From NCBI GenBank assembly GCA_035455925.1, contig DATIEE010000031.1, forward strand, positions 30,951-94,950: a DNA stretch of 64,000 bases. Direction: 5' to 3'. This stretch comes from Candidatus Babeliales bacterium. Its GTDB lineage: Bacteria; Babelota; Babeliae; Babelales; Vermiphilaceae. Each line of letters starts with the position of its first letter. Positions within the stretch are counted from its first letter, which is position 1. A program made the position numbers and the translations under genes. Positions 17,919-26,644 of the stretch are shown here, piece after piece. A model generated the notes under the pieces. It saw only the letters and a program-made list of their open reading frames with translations. It had not been told where the DNA came from and searched no databases.

Positions 17919-18593
17919 CTACTCTTTCTTTTTAGCAGCAAGCAATAATCCTGCGCTTTTATCATCTATAATAATAAATGTACGACCTACACGATCTGCA
18001 TTTTTAGAATGAAATATAAATTCCATGAATGATTGCACTACAAAACCTGATGGTGAAAGTATATTCTCTGCACCTTCACCAATTGCTTTTTCTAATGAAT
18101 CAGTACCACCTATTAGTTTTGGTAAGGCTTCTTGTATTTTTTTATTAAATGTATCCCATGCTATATTAGGTATCCATTTAATCGAAATTTCTTTTAATGA
18201 ATGCTTGAGCAGTTTATCCTGGCCACCATCTTTTTTAGTATCCTCGGCCATTGATTTAAATACTTGAAGAGCCGTGGGCAACAATATACGATTTGTTGGA
18301 TCAATACCACCAAAATTTTTATCATATGTAGCGATGAGAATGTTACTAAAAGGAGCCTGTTTAGTTGGAGAAAAAGATGATTCGAATGCGAATTCTGTAT
18401 TGCGCCCAGGACCAACAACAGCTAAGTAAACACCTTGATGATTTTCGCGATTATAATTGATGCCTGCTAATATTACTTGAATAACTAACCATTTGCTTGT
18501 GGCATTGGTAAATTTCCACGTGTAGCCAAATGCTGAACCAGCGCATCCTAATAAGATGATTAATAATAATATTTTTTTGTGTGAATTTGTCAT
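17919..18593 (-). CDS. exported protein, tandem paralogue A
   Basis: 224 residues from the ATG at 18593, placed by AAGGA seven bases upstream (an in-frame GTG lies one codon earlier). A signal peptide ends at GCAGSAFG. The mature start Y.W.FTN.T.KWLV.QV is shared with the next gene upstream, as are PGRN.EF, a central segment ending IKWIP and DSLEKAI. The first 80 mature residues look beta-rich, the rest helical. I recognise no family. Together with the gene at 18673 it forms a tandem duplicate pair, each copy with its own hairpin terminator. Confidence 0.65.
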   Translation of the reverse strand: MTNSHKKILLLIILLGCAGSAFGYTWKFTNATSKWLVIQVILAGINYNRENHQGVYLAVVGPGRNTEFAFESSFSPTKQAPFSNILIATYDKNFGGIDPTNRILLPTALQVFKSMAEDTKKDGGQDKLLKHSLKEISIKWIPNIAWDTFNKKIQEALPKLIGGTDSLEKAIGEGAENILSPSGFVVQSFMEFIFHSKNADRVGRTFIIIDDKSAGLLLAAKKKE

Positions 18594-18615
18594 CACTATT
18601 TCCTTTTTTATGTAT

Positions 18616-18645
18616 AAAGAAGGGATAGCGTTCTATCCCTTCTTT
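18616..18645 (-). terminator. hairpin between the tandem paralogues
   Basis: A perfect 13-bp stem (AAAGAAGGGATAG and its complement) with a four-base loop lies 28 bases past the stop of paralogue B and just upstream of the SD of paralogue A. The U-tract on the minus strand is weak, so read-through into paralogue A is plausible. Confidence 0.6.
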
Positions 18646-18672
18646 ATTTTTGTTATATTAAAATTATTGCTT

Positions 18673-19368
18673 TTATTGTTGAGTAGCGAGCATAATTCCT
18701 TCTTTTTTAGTTTCTATGATATCAAAGTGACGTGACACACACTTAGACTTACTCATTAACTCCATCACCGCTCCCATTACAGACCCTAATGGTGATAATA
18801 TACCTGCTACACTAGGTGCAGCTCCTGGAGCGCCAGCTCCTGCAGTTCCCGCTTGAATACCTAAATCAATTGCTTTCTCTAATGAATCAGCAACACCTGT
18901 TGCAAGCTTTTCAGCAGCATCTCTCATTGTTTTATCAAACATGCCCCATGTTTTATCAGGTATCCATTTGATTGGAACTTCTCGCAATGGATGCTGTAGC
19001 AATAGATACTGACCACCAAACTGTTTGGTGTCTTGTGCCATGAGTTTAAATCTCTCATGAATGATCATGCGGTCAAAACCTTTTTGAGCGTAGGGATCAT
19101 AACGGCCGATATTTTTATTATATTCAGCTATTCTAATACTGCTTATACAGTACCCTGCACGGGGATTACCAACTGGCCATGAAAATTCTGCATTACGACC
19201 AGGTGCAACGACGTTTAAATAAATACCACCCCAAGCCGAGAGTTTAACCTGAACAACCAACCACTTATTTGTAACGTTAGTAAATGTAAAGTCATAACCA
19301 AATGCTGAACCAGCAACAGTTAATAACGCAAATACAAATGCAAATTTTATATGTAAACCTTTCATCAT
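18673..19368 (-). CDS. exported protein, tandem paralogue B
   Basis: 231 residues. AAGGAG is fused to the first ATG, so the ATG two codons later (19368) has the proper six-base spacing. The signal peptide ends TVAGSAFG, nearly the same as in paralogue A. The mature start YDFTFTNVTNKWLVVQV, then APGRNAEF, EVPIKWIPD and DSLEKAID, align with paralogue A along most of the length. A Gly/Ala/Pro-rich stretch at about 175-192 is an insertion relative to A. Function is unknown; two exported copies suggest a surface or secreted role. Confidence 0.65.
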   Translation of the reverse strand: MMKGLHIKFAFVFALLTVAGSAFGYDFTFTNVTNKWLVVQVKLSAWGGIYLNVVAPGRNAEFSWPVGNPRAGYCISSIRIAEYNKNIGRYDPYAQKGFDRMIIHERFKLMAQDTKQFGGQYLLLQHPLREVPIKWIPDKTWGMFDKTMRDAAEKLATGVADSLEKAIDLGIQAGTAGAGAPGAAPSVAGILSPLGSVMGAVMELMSKSKCVSRHFDIIETKKEGIMLATQQ

Positions 19369-19374
19369 TACCAT

Positions 19375-19723
19375 CTCCTTTTATATAAAAATAGATTATA
19401 TTTCTAAAATTATTTTCTCGTTTTTTTTACCTCCTTTACGTTTTATCTCCTTTAGATTTTAAAATAAAAATATCTCTAACACTGCTCTTATATACTTCAT
19501 CTATTTAAAATAATGACAATATCAATGACAATCTGTCAATATATTACTCAAATATTTTATACTTTTATAAACTATTTGAGTATATGCGCCAAAATGTGAT
19601 ACAATAATATTTATAAATATGCAATAGGGTAAAAAACGTAAAATCTTATTTAAAAAACTCTAAGATTCAACGTTTTTTTGTTATACTTAATTCTCTTAAC
19701 AAGCTTTTTGACAGGAATTATTA
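19375..19723. other. divergent intergenic region with an orphan terminator-like hairpin
   Basis: About 350 bases between the minus-strand paralogue B and the plus-strand hydrolase. It is very AT-rich. An imperfect 18-bp hairpin at 19631-19678 ends in seven Ts on the plus strand, although no plus-strand gene precedes it. TTATACTTAA at 19681-19690 could be a -10 for the hydrolase. No open frame of note. Confidence 0.4.
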
Positions 19724-21166
19724 ATGAAAAAGAATAAAACATGGGTGCATCTTTTTTTGTATCTTTATTGCACACTAATGTTATTAATTACTCACAGCTC
19801 AACAGAAACAAAAAAACGCAAAAAAGCAAAAAACTTTTATTCTTCTTTGCATAATGATAGTCATCCATTTGCAACACAAGAAAAAAAAGATGAAACATGG
19901 GTAACAGTTTTTGTTCATGGGATAATGAGTATTCAACCACATTTAACGCTTCAAAATGTAATGCGATTTGTACGTGACGATGTACATCACACAATTTACT
20001 CAAAAACTGTTGAATACATGCGATTAGATCCATACTTTTACCTTAATCAGGCAATGCAAGAGTTTGGGTTAAAAAAAATTGAACTTAATAATTTAAAACC
20101 AGGACATGCAACTAATGCCATCGCGCATATATATAATGATGTAACAAAACTTGTTTCACCTAATACAAAAAATAGCTACTATACATTTGGCTGGTCAGGA
20201 CTTTTGAGTCCTACAGCACGCTATGCTGATTCGATACAATTATTAGAAGAATTGATGCATGAATTACAAAAAAATTATTGGCAACATGGTGTTTTTCCTA
20301 AAATACGTCTTATTGGATATAGCCATGGAGGCAATGTATGCCTCAATATTGCAGCAGCGCGTCAAAATATCGATCCAACAATTCCGCTTTCTATTGACGA
20401 ATTAATATTAATCGGCGTACCAATACAAACTGAAACCGATTATCTGGCGAATGATCCATTATTTAAAAAGATATATCATTTTTTTTCACAGAAAGATCGC
20501 ATCCAACGAATAGATTTCTTTTCGTTCAATCGTATATTTTCACGTCGCTATTTCAGAAACAGTAATAATTTTAAAGTGCCAAAAAAATTAATGCAGATCG
20601 ATATGAAATTTATACGTAAAGCTCATACTCGCCATGATAGTAAAGAGCGTCAAGCTGCATCTATTGACTTTAGTAATCCAAGCATTATTTCAGGTCATTC
20701 TCGTTTATTACGTAATTGCTCACCAGGTCATCTTGAATTTTGGTTTTTTGGTTGGTCACCAAAACATTATCGTGAAAGTTTTGTTCTTAACCCCCTTCCT
20801 GCTTTTGTTGTAATCCCTTATGTATTACATTATATTACTAAAATACAGGATCAAATTGTTACTCCACATCCAATCATCGTTGATATACGGCCAGAATTTG
20901 AAACTATGCTCATTAAACAAAGAAAATATAATAACTTTACCTATGTTTTTCCATTTTTATCCCATGAAGAAATAAATAAGCTTACATCGATTGCAAACAA
21001 AGTTGCTATTGATAGCTCATTCGAAGATGAATATCAGGAGCATGTTCAATCAGCTTTTGATAAAGCAAAAGAATATTACAAAATATATGATGATCGTAAA
21101 TCAAGAAGAGGTTCGTATAAACGCAATCGTCGTATGCGTAAACGTAATTTAACAATTGAAGAATAG
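19724..21166 (+). CDS. exported or membrane-anchored alpha/beta hydrolase (lipase-like)
   Basis: 480 residues. An uncleaved anchor or signal at about 8-25 is followed by a basic stretch. The hydrolase core has the oxyanion-hole HG at residues 65-66 (VTVFVHGIM), the nucleophile elbow GYSHGGN with Ser200, a likely acid in QKDRIQRID near 258, and a likely catalytic His in the SPGHLEFWF segment near 345. The arrangement is that of lipase-type serine esterases. The C-terminal 80 residues are charged and end in a very basic tail (KSRRGSYKRNRRMRKRN). AGGA precedes the ATG. The substrate is unknown. Confidence 0.7.
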   Translation: MKKNKTWVHLFLYLYCTLMLLITHSSTETKKRKKAKNFYSSLHNDSHPFATQEKKDETWVTVFVHGIMSIQPHLTLQNVMRFVRDDVHHTIYSKTVEYMRLDPYFYLNQAMQEFGLKKIELNNLKPGHATNAIAHIYNDVTKLVSPNTKNSYYTFGWSGLLSPTARYADSIQLLEELMHELQKNYWQHGVFPKIRLIGYSHGGNVCLNIAAARQNIDPTIPLSIDELILIGVPIQTETDYLANDPLFKKIYHFFSQKDRIQRIDFFSFNRIFSRRYFRNSNNFKVPKKLMQIDMKFIRKAHTRHDSKERQAASIDFSNPSIISGHSRLLRNCSPGHLEFWFFGWSPKHYRESFVLNPLPAFVVIPYVLHYITKIQDQIVTPHPIIVDIRPEFETMLIKQRKYNNFTYVFPFLSHEEINKLTSIANKVAIDSSFEDEYQEHVQSAFDKAKEYYKIYDDRKSRRGSYKRNRRMRKRNLTIEE

Positions 21167-21260
21167 TAAAAATAATGTATAAAATAAATATAGTAATTGT
21201 AGCTACGCGCATCACGGCAAAATATTAATAAAAAAGTTATTATTTAACTATATAATTAAT

Positions 21261-21560
21261 CTAGTCACCAAAAAAACTTTCAACATTTTTACCAATCTCT
21301 TCTCCTATTTTATCTCTTTCTTTTTGTGTTAATTTATCTTGATCTACAGACCATGTTTTAGTTGAATTATAACGATTTTTCTCATCCAATGGTTCATGTT
21401 GTTTTTCTTTCTTCGGTGAAAAAGAAATCATCTGATCATTCGATTGCTTGTTTATTGAATCAGTTGATTTTTCATCAAATTCCGCAGAAAATATCTCAAC
21501 TACTGATAGAACATTAATCAGCAAAACTGATACTAATAAAATTTGTATTTTTTTCTTCAT
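21261..21560 (-). CDS. small exported protein
   Basis: 99 residues. GGAG lies six bases before the ATG at 21560, which gives the signal peptide MKKKIQILLVSVLLINVLSVVEIFSA; the upstream in-frame ATG overlaps the SD. The mature part is about 70 residues, hydrophilic, Lys/Glu/Asp-rich, with no cysteine and no repeat, and is probably unstructured. The gene is isolated between convergent and divergent neighbours. I recognise no family. Confidence 0.5.
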   Translation of the reverse strand: MKKKIQILLVSVLLINVLSVVEIFSAEFDEKSTDSINKQSNDQMISFSPKKEKQHEPLDEKNRYNSTKTWSVDQDKLTQKERDKIGEEIGKNVESFFGD

Positions 21561-21572
21561 TATAAACTCCAT

Positions 21573-21991
21573 TTTTTTTATTTATTATACAAAAGTGATC
21601 ATATATTCAATCATACAATATATTTAATTATTTTATCAATAAAAAATAGAATTAAATATAAAAATAAACTTTTTACCAACCTTTAGGCTGACGCTTTTAG
21701 CCAAAGAATCTATGGAGATTTTAAATTTATGCTTTAGATTTAGATTTACTCGTCTTCGTCTTTCACTTAAAATGTATAATTATTCAATCCTCTACTCTAA
21801 AAAGTCTACGTCGTTTTCTGATCATATTAATGATGAATTATCTTATCAATGCAATGATTAAATTCATAATCAAATTGCAAAAATTCTGATAAAAATAAAT
21901 TTCGATATTATTATTTTTTTACACAATACAATAAAAAATATATAATTATGCACAGTATTATATATTTTTTTACTATCAAGAAAGGTTTTTC
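21573..21991. other. intergenic region with a possible 49-codon frame
   Basis: About 420 AT-rich bases. The only structure I see is a plus-strand frame at 21712-21861 (ATG to TAA, 49 codons, starting MEILNLCFRFRF), rich in Arg and Phe and open upstream without a start. It has no SD and I recognise no family; it may be a decayed fragment. Confidence 0.2.
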
Positions 21992-22561
21992 ATGCAACAT
22001 TCAAAAAAATCGTTATTACTTGCTACAACAATGTTAGTGGCAACTATACATGCAGATACACTACAAGATCAATTAGAAAACAAAACAAATAATAGTGATC
22101 TTACAGAAATAGTCAATCAACAAAACACATTTACAACTATATCTTTTGAACCTTTTGGTTCTGTTCAAATTTCAACTAATAACGATAAAAATCAAAATGT
22201 TTTACAAGCAATAGCATATCTAAAAGGAACTGAAGAAGAACAAGAAGAAGAAAATTTTGAAATAAAAGTTGCTTTCACTATTAAGCCCTTTAAAATAGAA
22301 AAAAATATAAATTCTTTTCTCACAGAATTACCATATGCCGCATTGCCAGAAGAAAAAGCTTTACAATTATATGCGATAGCAGAAGTAATGAAACGTAAAG
22401 ATGAGCTTATAGCAATATACAAAAAAATACTTTCTGAAAAAGATGTTGATGGAAATACCGTTTTTGATATTTTAAATAAGCGTATACAACATACAGGTCA
22501 TATTGGTTGCATCGAAATGAAACAAGTTCTTGAAGAACTAGTAGCTGTCATAAATTCTTAA
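21992..22561 (+). CDS. exported protein, unknown function
   Basis: 189 residues. The signal peptide MQHSKKSLLLATTMLVATIHA is clear, with cleavage before DTLQ. The mature protein is acidic; a poly-Glu stretch (EEEQEEENFE) sits near residue 80, followed by FEIKVAFTIKPFKIEK, probably a beta-strand pair, and then helices. No metal or catalytic motif is visible. AAAGG lies upstream, and a strong hairpin terminator follows at 22621, so it is a single-gene unit. I recognise no family. Confidence 0.55.
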   Translation: MQHSKKSLLLATTMLVATIHADTLQDQLENKTNNSDLTEIVNQQNTFTTISFEPFGSVQISTNNDKNQNVLQAIAYLKGTEEEQEEENFEIKVAFTIKPFKIEKNINSFLTELPYAALPEEKALQLYAIAEVMKRKDELIAIYKKILSEKDVDGNTVFDILNKRIQHTGHIGCIEMKQVLEELVAVINS

Positions 22562-22620
22562 TAAGCAATAAAAGAATCGACGCTAGTATTAATTATGTAG
22601 AAAGTTTCTATCAATAACAA

Positions 22621-22671
22621 TACATAAAAAGAGCTTAGAAATTAAAAACTTCTAGCTCTCTTTTTTATGTA
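22621..22671 (+). terminator. intrinsic terminator
   Basis: A long inverted repeat (about 20 bp, with two small bulges) runs from TACATAAAAAGAGC to GCTCTCTTTTTTATGTA. A T-rich run follows on the plus strand, 60 bases after the exported-protein stop. Confidence 0.75.
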
Positions 22672-22793
22672 TTCTATTTTTTTATTCAACAATCAACTAA
22701 ACTCCAAACCCATTTCATTGCTAACGATCATACATATTTTTTGTCCCTGCACAATGCACCCATCATAGAAAGAGTTAGGAGTATTTAAATTTA

Positions 22794-23033
22794 TTAATTT
22801 TGATTCATAGGTCGCAATGAGTTTTTGATACCTTCACGTCGTATTTCTTGAAATAATTCATCTTTGCTTTTAAAGTGATCATAAATGATAGGTAACGTAT
22901 AATTCAATTTTATGGGCAATTTTACGAATGGTTACCTCATTCCATCCTTCTTCTACTGCTATCTCTTTGGCAGCTACAATAATATTTTTTTCACTGAATT
23001 TTTTTCTCGTATTTTCCGCTCTTCAATTCCCAC
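22794..23033 (-). pseudogene. TetR/AcrR-type regulator, frameshifted and truncated
   Basis: Three frames must be joined. From a GTG with AAGGA upstream the frame reads GIEERKIREK, the usual basic start of TetR proteins. After a shift it continues KNIIVAAKEIAVEEG, WNEVTIRKIAHKIE (helices 1-2 and the start of the HTH). After a second shift it reads PIIYDHFKSKDELFQEIRREG, the canonical Y..F.SK.EL end of the DNA-binding domain. It then stops, with no ligand-binding domain. The HTH turn itself is damaged. It lies 23 bases after the carotenoid-oxygenase stop on the same strand, so it was probably once cotranscribed with it. Confidence 0.8.
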
Positions 23034-23055
23034 TAATGTTTCCTTTGTTATTAAA

Positions 23056-24600
23056 CTATCTCTTTATTATCTTAAAAAATGCTCCGTGAAGACCATATGG
23101 TATATGATGAGGCACATACGCTCTACCTATCTCCTTACATGTTTTTGCATCTAAAACAAGTAAAAATGAACGTTGCGTAGGTATATCAAGAACTATTGAT
23201 AACAGTACACCATCATCTTCATCCTGAGCATTAGGTGCTGCAATAAATACTGGCTCACCACATGAACAATCCTTTTCTTCCCATTGAATAATGCTACCAT
23301 TGTTGATATTGATTTTAACTAAACATGAATGATCAATAGGATTTAAAAACCCTAATGCATACAGATACTGATATGGTTTCATAGTATAATGTTCATAATT
23401 TATTTGTGGCATTTCAAGGTAATAATCAGGAATTATAGTTGCGCAAGAAACTATTTTATCAGTAGTATTAATAGTAAATCTTTTGAGTAAACCAATATCT
23501 ATTTTTGAGTTTGTTTCATCAAAAATATGTTTAAGTAAATGATTATCTACCTTGGATGCTTCATTATATGCAATGAGATCAATGACAATAGAGTCATCTT
23601 GTTCAAATGCATTGACATGATGATAAGTAAAAAATGCTTCTGTTATAAATCGACCAACAATATCTCCATTATTGCGATCAACTACCGTAAAAACAGTTCC
23701 ATCTTCAGGTTTCCATTCAAAATTTTTAATAAATGGCTTAGTCGTAAAAAGCAACGTTAACGGATTTACCTTAAAAGGAATCTCAGTTAAGATGATATAA
23801 TTTTTAGTAATACTAAAACTATGCATGTACGAAGGTTTTTCAACAGAAATTGATGTAATTGTCCTACGTTTTTTACTGCTTTCATGTACCGAATAAATAA
23901 TATACTTACTTTCTTTACCAAAATAAGTCATATAGTTAAATGTTTCCTTGGTTTCAAAATCAGTATGTGGATGTGCACTAGTAACATGACCTTGAATGTC
24001 ATCTTCAAATAATAAATGTCCCGTTGTTGCAAGTGTTGTAGGATCAAATGTAATCGGTAATGGTGTTTCTGTTAAGGCAACAAACTCATCTGCAATCTTT
24101 GCTACATTAACATTAGCATTATCATAATCTACTGTTTGAGAGAAAAAATATGAAAAAAATTTAGCAAAAATAAGCTTGCACGGATCTTGCATAAAACCTT
24201 TTGCTATTTTTCCTGTCTTTATTGCATGCGTATAATAATTTGATTCAAGAAATTTATTAGTATAAAAAACTTTGCCATCTTTACATGAAAAAGCATGTAA
24301 CATTGCATAACCATCAAAAAGATGAGATACAACTTCAGAATCAGTTTCAAATTTTGCTGGGCCATTACGAACCAGTGTTCCTTCAAGCCATTGAGGAATA
24401 GTTCCCTGAATTTCTAATTCTTGTAAAACAACTTCTTGATCGAGTGATTTATATCGTATCAATGAAGAATTAGTATTAATTTTTTCAGCACGATATTTTA
24501 TTGTTTGTTCATACATTGATTTTTTTTGCAATAAATAGTAAAAATCATGCCCAGCAATACAACTAATAAATAAAGCTAATATCTGTAAAATATGATTCAT
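23056..24600 (-). CDS. carotenoid cleavage oxygenase (RPE65/CCD family) with N-terminal signal or anchor
   Basis: 514 residues. These enzymes split carotenoids or related polyenes with O2 at a non-haem iron held by four His. All four can be assigned: His210 (SAHPHTD), His260 (SYMHSF), His327 or 328 (TYHHVNAFE) and His505 (GLHGAFF). LEGTLVRNGPAKFE near 72-86 and HLFDGYAMLHAF near 93-104 are further family hallmarks. The N-terminus is hydrophobic (3-25), unlike soluble cyanobacterial enzymes, which suggests export or membrane attachment. No carotenoid genes or rhodopsin are in this window. A TetR pseudogene follows. No clear SD is seen. Confidence 0.87.
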   Translation of the reverse strand: MNHILQILALFISCIAGHDFYYLLQKKSMYEQTIKYRAEKINTNSSLIRYKSLDQEVVLQELEIQGTIPQWLEGTLVRNGPAKFETDSEVVSHLFDGYAMLHAFSCKDGKVFYTNKFLESNYYTHAIKTGKIAKGFMQDPCKLIFAKFFSYFFSQTVDYDNANVNVAKIADEFVALTETPLPITFDPTTLATTGHLLFEDDIQGHVTSAHPHTDFETKETFNYMTYFGKESKYIIYSVHESSKKRRTITSISVEKPSYMHSFSITKNYIILTEIPFKVNPLTLLFTTKPFIKNFEWKPEDGTVFTVVDRNNGDIVGRFITEAFFTYHHVNAFEQDDSIVIDLIAYNEASKVDNHLLKHIFDETNSKIDIGLLKRFTINTTDKIVSCATIIPDYYLEMPQINYEHYTMKPYQYLYALGFLNPIDHSCLVKININNGSIIQWEEKDCSCGEPVFIAAPNAQDEDDGVLLSIVLDIPTQRSFLLVLDAKTCKEIGRAYVPHHIPYGLHGAFFKIIKR

Positions 24601-24689
24601 AAATGCTTTTTTTGAAATATCAACATTATTAAAATATATCTTAATTAAATTATAATAAAATGGTTAACTATTGTCCAAAAAGGAAAAAA

Positions 24690-24751
24690 CATAACAAGAA
24701 AACCCTGAAATTTCCTTTTTTGTAGAAATTAATCAGGGTTTTTTTGTTATG
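24690..24751 (-). terminator. intrinsic terminator of the YVTN gene
   Basis: A 19-bp stem with one mismatch (CATAACAAGAAAACCCTGA) is followed on the minus strand by TTTTTTCCTTTTTGG. It lies 17 bases past the stop of the propeller gene. Confidence 0.85.
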
Positions 24752-24767
24752 TCTAGGCTTACTAATT

Positions 24768-25913
24768 TTAGCCTTTAATTGGAATAACACTTACGGTATT
24801 AGAGGTACCATTGGTAACATACAAGTTATCTTTTGCTATCGCCAATGCAGTAGGTGATTGACCAACTTCTATTGTTGGCGCTACTACTCTTCCTGTTTTT
24901 GTATCGATAATAGTTACCGTTCCTGCACCCGCAACAATACCTGTTGCGTCAGTATTATTTTCAAAAAAAGTATTAAAATTAGAAACATATGCCAAGCGTC
25001 CATTCGACGAAAACACAACATCAGATGGCTCTAATCCAACAGGTATCGTATTAACTACTGTATTAGTTTGCAAATCAACAATACTTATCGTATTACCGAT
25101 AGGATCAAGATCATTACTACCCGCATTAGTAACATACGCAAATCTTCCATCAGGTGTTATAGCAATTGCAGATGGGCCAGAAAAACCAGTAATCGTAGAA
25201 ATTACCATGTTAGTACTTCTTTGAATAACACTCAATGTACCTGTGCCCATAGTTCCATCACCATAATTAAGAGCATAAATAAAGTTGCCATTTCGTGATA
25301 TTCCTAATGCAGTAGGTCCTGTGCCAACCGTAATTGGCGCTCCTGTAATTGTATTATTAGCCAAATTAACAACATTAACTGTAGTTCCTGTACCAGCACC
25401 AGTTCCCGTATCTGTACCAAAGTTACTAACATACGCTATATTAGTTCCTGGAACTATAACCATACTTGATGGGCCATCAAACCCAGTGATCGTATTTATA
25501 ACTTGATTAGTTGCTAAATCAATAACACTAATTGTTGTACCTGTACCATTAGTGACATATGCTCGATTAAGCCTGCTATCAATCGTTATTGTTGATAAAT
25601 CACTAAAACTTGGATCAGAAATAGTTGCAACAACAAGATTCGTCTTAAGATCAATCACCGTTATTGTATCAGCACCTTCTACACCAAAATTATTACTATT
25701 AACAACATATGCAAATTTATTATTTGGAGTAATTGCGATATCACTTGGTGTGACACCTGTATTGATAGTTGCAACAACAGTATTTTGATTTGAACGCTTA
25801 TCCGAATCGTGTTTTTTTAAAACAACATCGCCTTGCTTCTCTGCATATATTTGTGTTGACCCGAGTAAAGCTAAACAAACCAATAAATTATTTTTTTGCA
25901 AATTCTTCTTCAC
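24768..25913 (-). CDS. exported YVTN-type beta-propeller protein
   Basis: 381 residues. After the signal peptide (ends TQIYA) there are about seven blades of roughly 45 residues, each with the patterns P..IAITP...AYV.N and TI.VID..TN.VV.TI. The YVTN motif appears as AYVVN, AYVTN, AYVSN and LYVTN. Gly/Thr-rich insertions (for example GTDTGTGAGTGTTV) extend some loops. Such propellers bind proteins or act as surface-layer or adhesion modules; no catalytic domain is attached. It is a monocistronic gene with its own terminator. Confidence 0.85.
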   Translation of the reverse strand: MKKNLQKNNLLVCLALLGSTQIYAEKQGDVVLKKHDSDKRSNQNTVVATINTGVTPSDIAITPNNKFAYVVNSNNFGVEGADTITVIDLKTNLVVATISDPSFSDLSTITIDSRLNRAYVTNGTGTTISVIDLATNQVINTITGFDGPSSMVIVPGTNIAYVSNFGTDTGTGAGTGTTVNVVNLANNTITGAPITVGTGPTALGISRNGNFIYALNYGDGTMGTGTLSVIQRSTNMVISTITGFSGPSAIAITPDGRFAYVTNAGSNDLDPIGNTISIVDLQTNTVVNTIPVGLEPSDVVFSSNGRLAYVSNFNTFFENNTDATGIVAGAGTVTIIDTKTGRVVAPTIEVGQSPTALAIAKDNLYVTNGTSNTVSVIPIKG

Positions 25914-26076
25914 AATATCCCTTTTTGGAAAAATATTATTATAATATTACAGCCTAGACATGACATGTATACATACAATAATCAAAAATATTGTATATTG
26001 TCGAGTTTTTTTTTACATTTTTTGGAGTCCTCATACGCTAATTTTATATATCACTATATAATCAGCGCCAAGCAAT

Positions 26077-26134
26077 AAAAGCTATAGCGTAGGTACAAAA
26101 AAATTTAATTTCCTGTACCTACGCTATAGCTTTT
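26077..26134 (-). terminator. intrinsic terminator of the rpsA-ndk operon
   Basis: A perfect 20-bp stem (AAAAGCTATAGCGTAGGTAC and its complement) with an 18-base loop lies 25 bases past the ndk stop. The U-run is mostly the last four bases of the stem. Confidence 0.7.
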
Positions 26135-26158
26135 ACTTAAAGAATTATTCTAAATCAA

Positions 26159-26626
26159 TTAATGATCATCATCACATTCATTATCAGAACATTCGCTTTG
26201 ATCTTCATATTCAAATAAATCAGGAAAAAAAAGTTCAAGTTCAATTGCAGCTGATGCAGAATCAAGTGAACCATGAACAGCATTTTTACCTATATCTGTT
26301 CCATATGCATAACGAATTGTTCCTTCTGCAGCCTTAGCAGGATCAGTGGCACCAATCAATTCACGCCACGAAACAATTGCATCTTCTTTATGAAGAGCCA
26401 TAAGAATTACTGGAGCTGAAATAATAAATTCAACGAGCTCTTGAAAGAACGGCTTATCTTTATGTTCAGCATAAAATTCTTCTGCCAGGTCTTTAGCAAT
26501 CATCACTTTTTGCATACGGACAATCTCAAAATCATTATGCTCAATTATATCAATAATCTTACCACTATTTTTAGCTGCAACAGCATCAGGCTTAATCATA
26601 GCAAATGTTAATTTTGTTAATTCCAT
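26159..26626 (-). CDS. ndk: nucleoside diphosphate kinase
   Basis: Ndk moves the gamma phosphate from ATP to NDPs through a phospho-His. 155 residues: Lys12 in MIKPDA, the ATDPAKAAEGTIR loop, and the catalytic His118 in GKNAVHGS. After that the usual HGSDS reads HGSLDS, one residue longer, a small change right beside the active site. The C-terminus adds about 15 mostly acidic residues (ECSDNECDDDH) not found in standard bacterial enzymes. It follows rpsA by 18 bases and shares its terminator, so the two form an operon. Confidence 0.9.
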   Translation of the reverse strand: MELTKLTFAMIKPDAVAAKNSGKIIDIIEHNDFEIVRMQKVMIAKDLAEEFYAEHKDKPFFQELVEFIISAPVILMALHKEDAIVSWRELIGATDPAKAAEGTIRYAYGTDIGKNAVHGSLDSASAAIELELFFPDLFEYEDQSECSDNECDDDH

Positions 26627-26644
26627 TAGATATACCCTTTCGCA

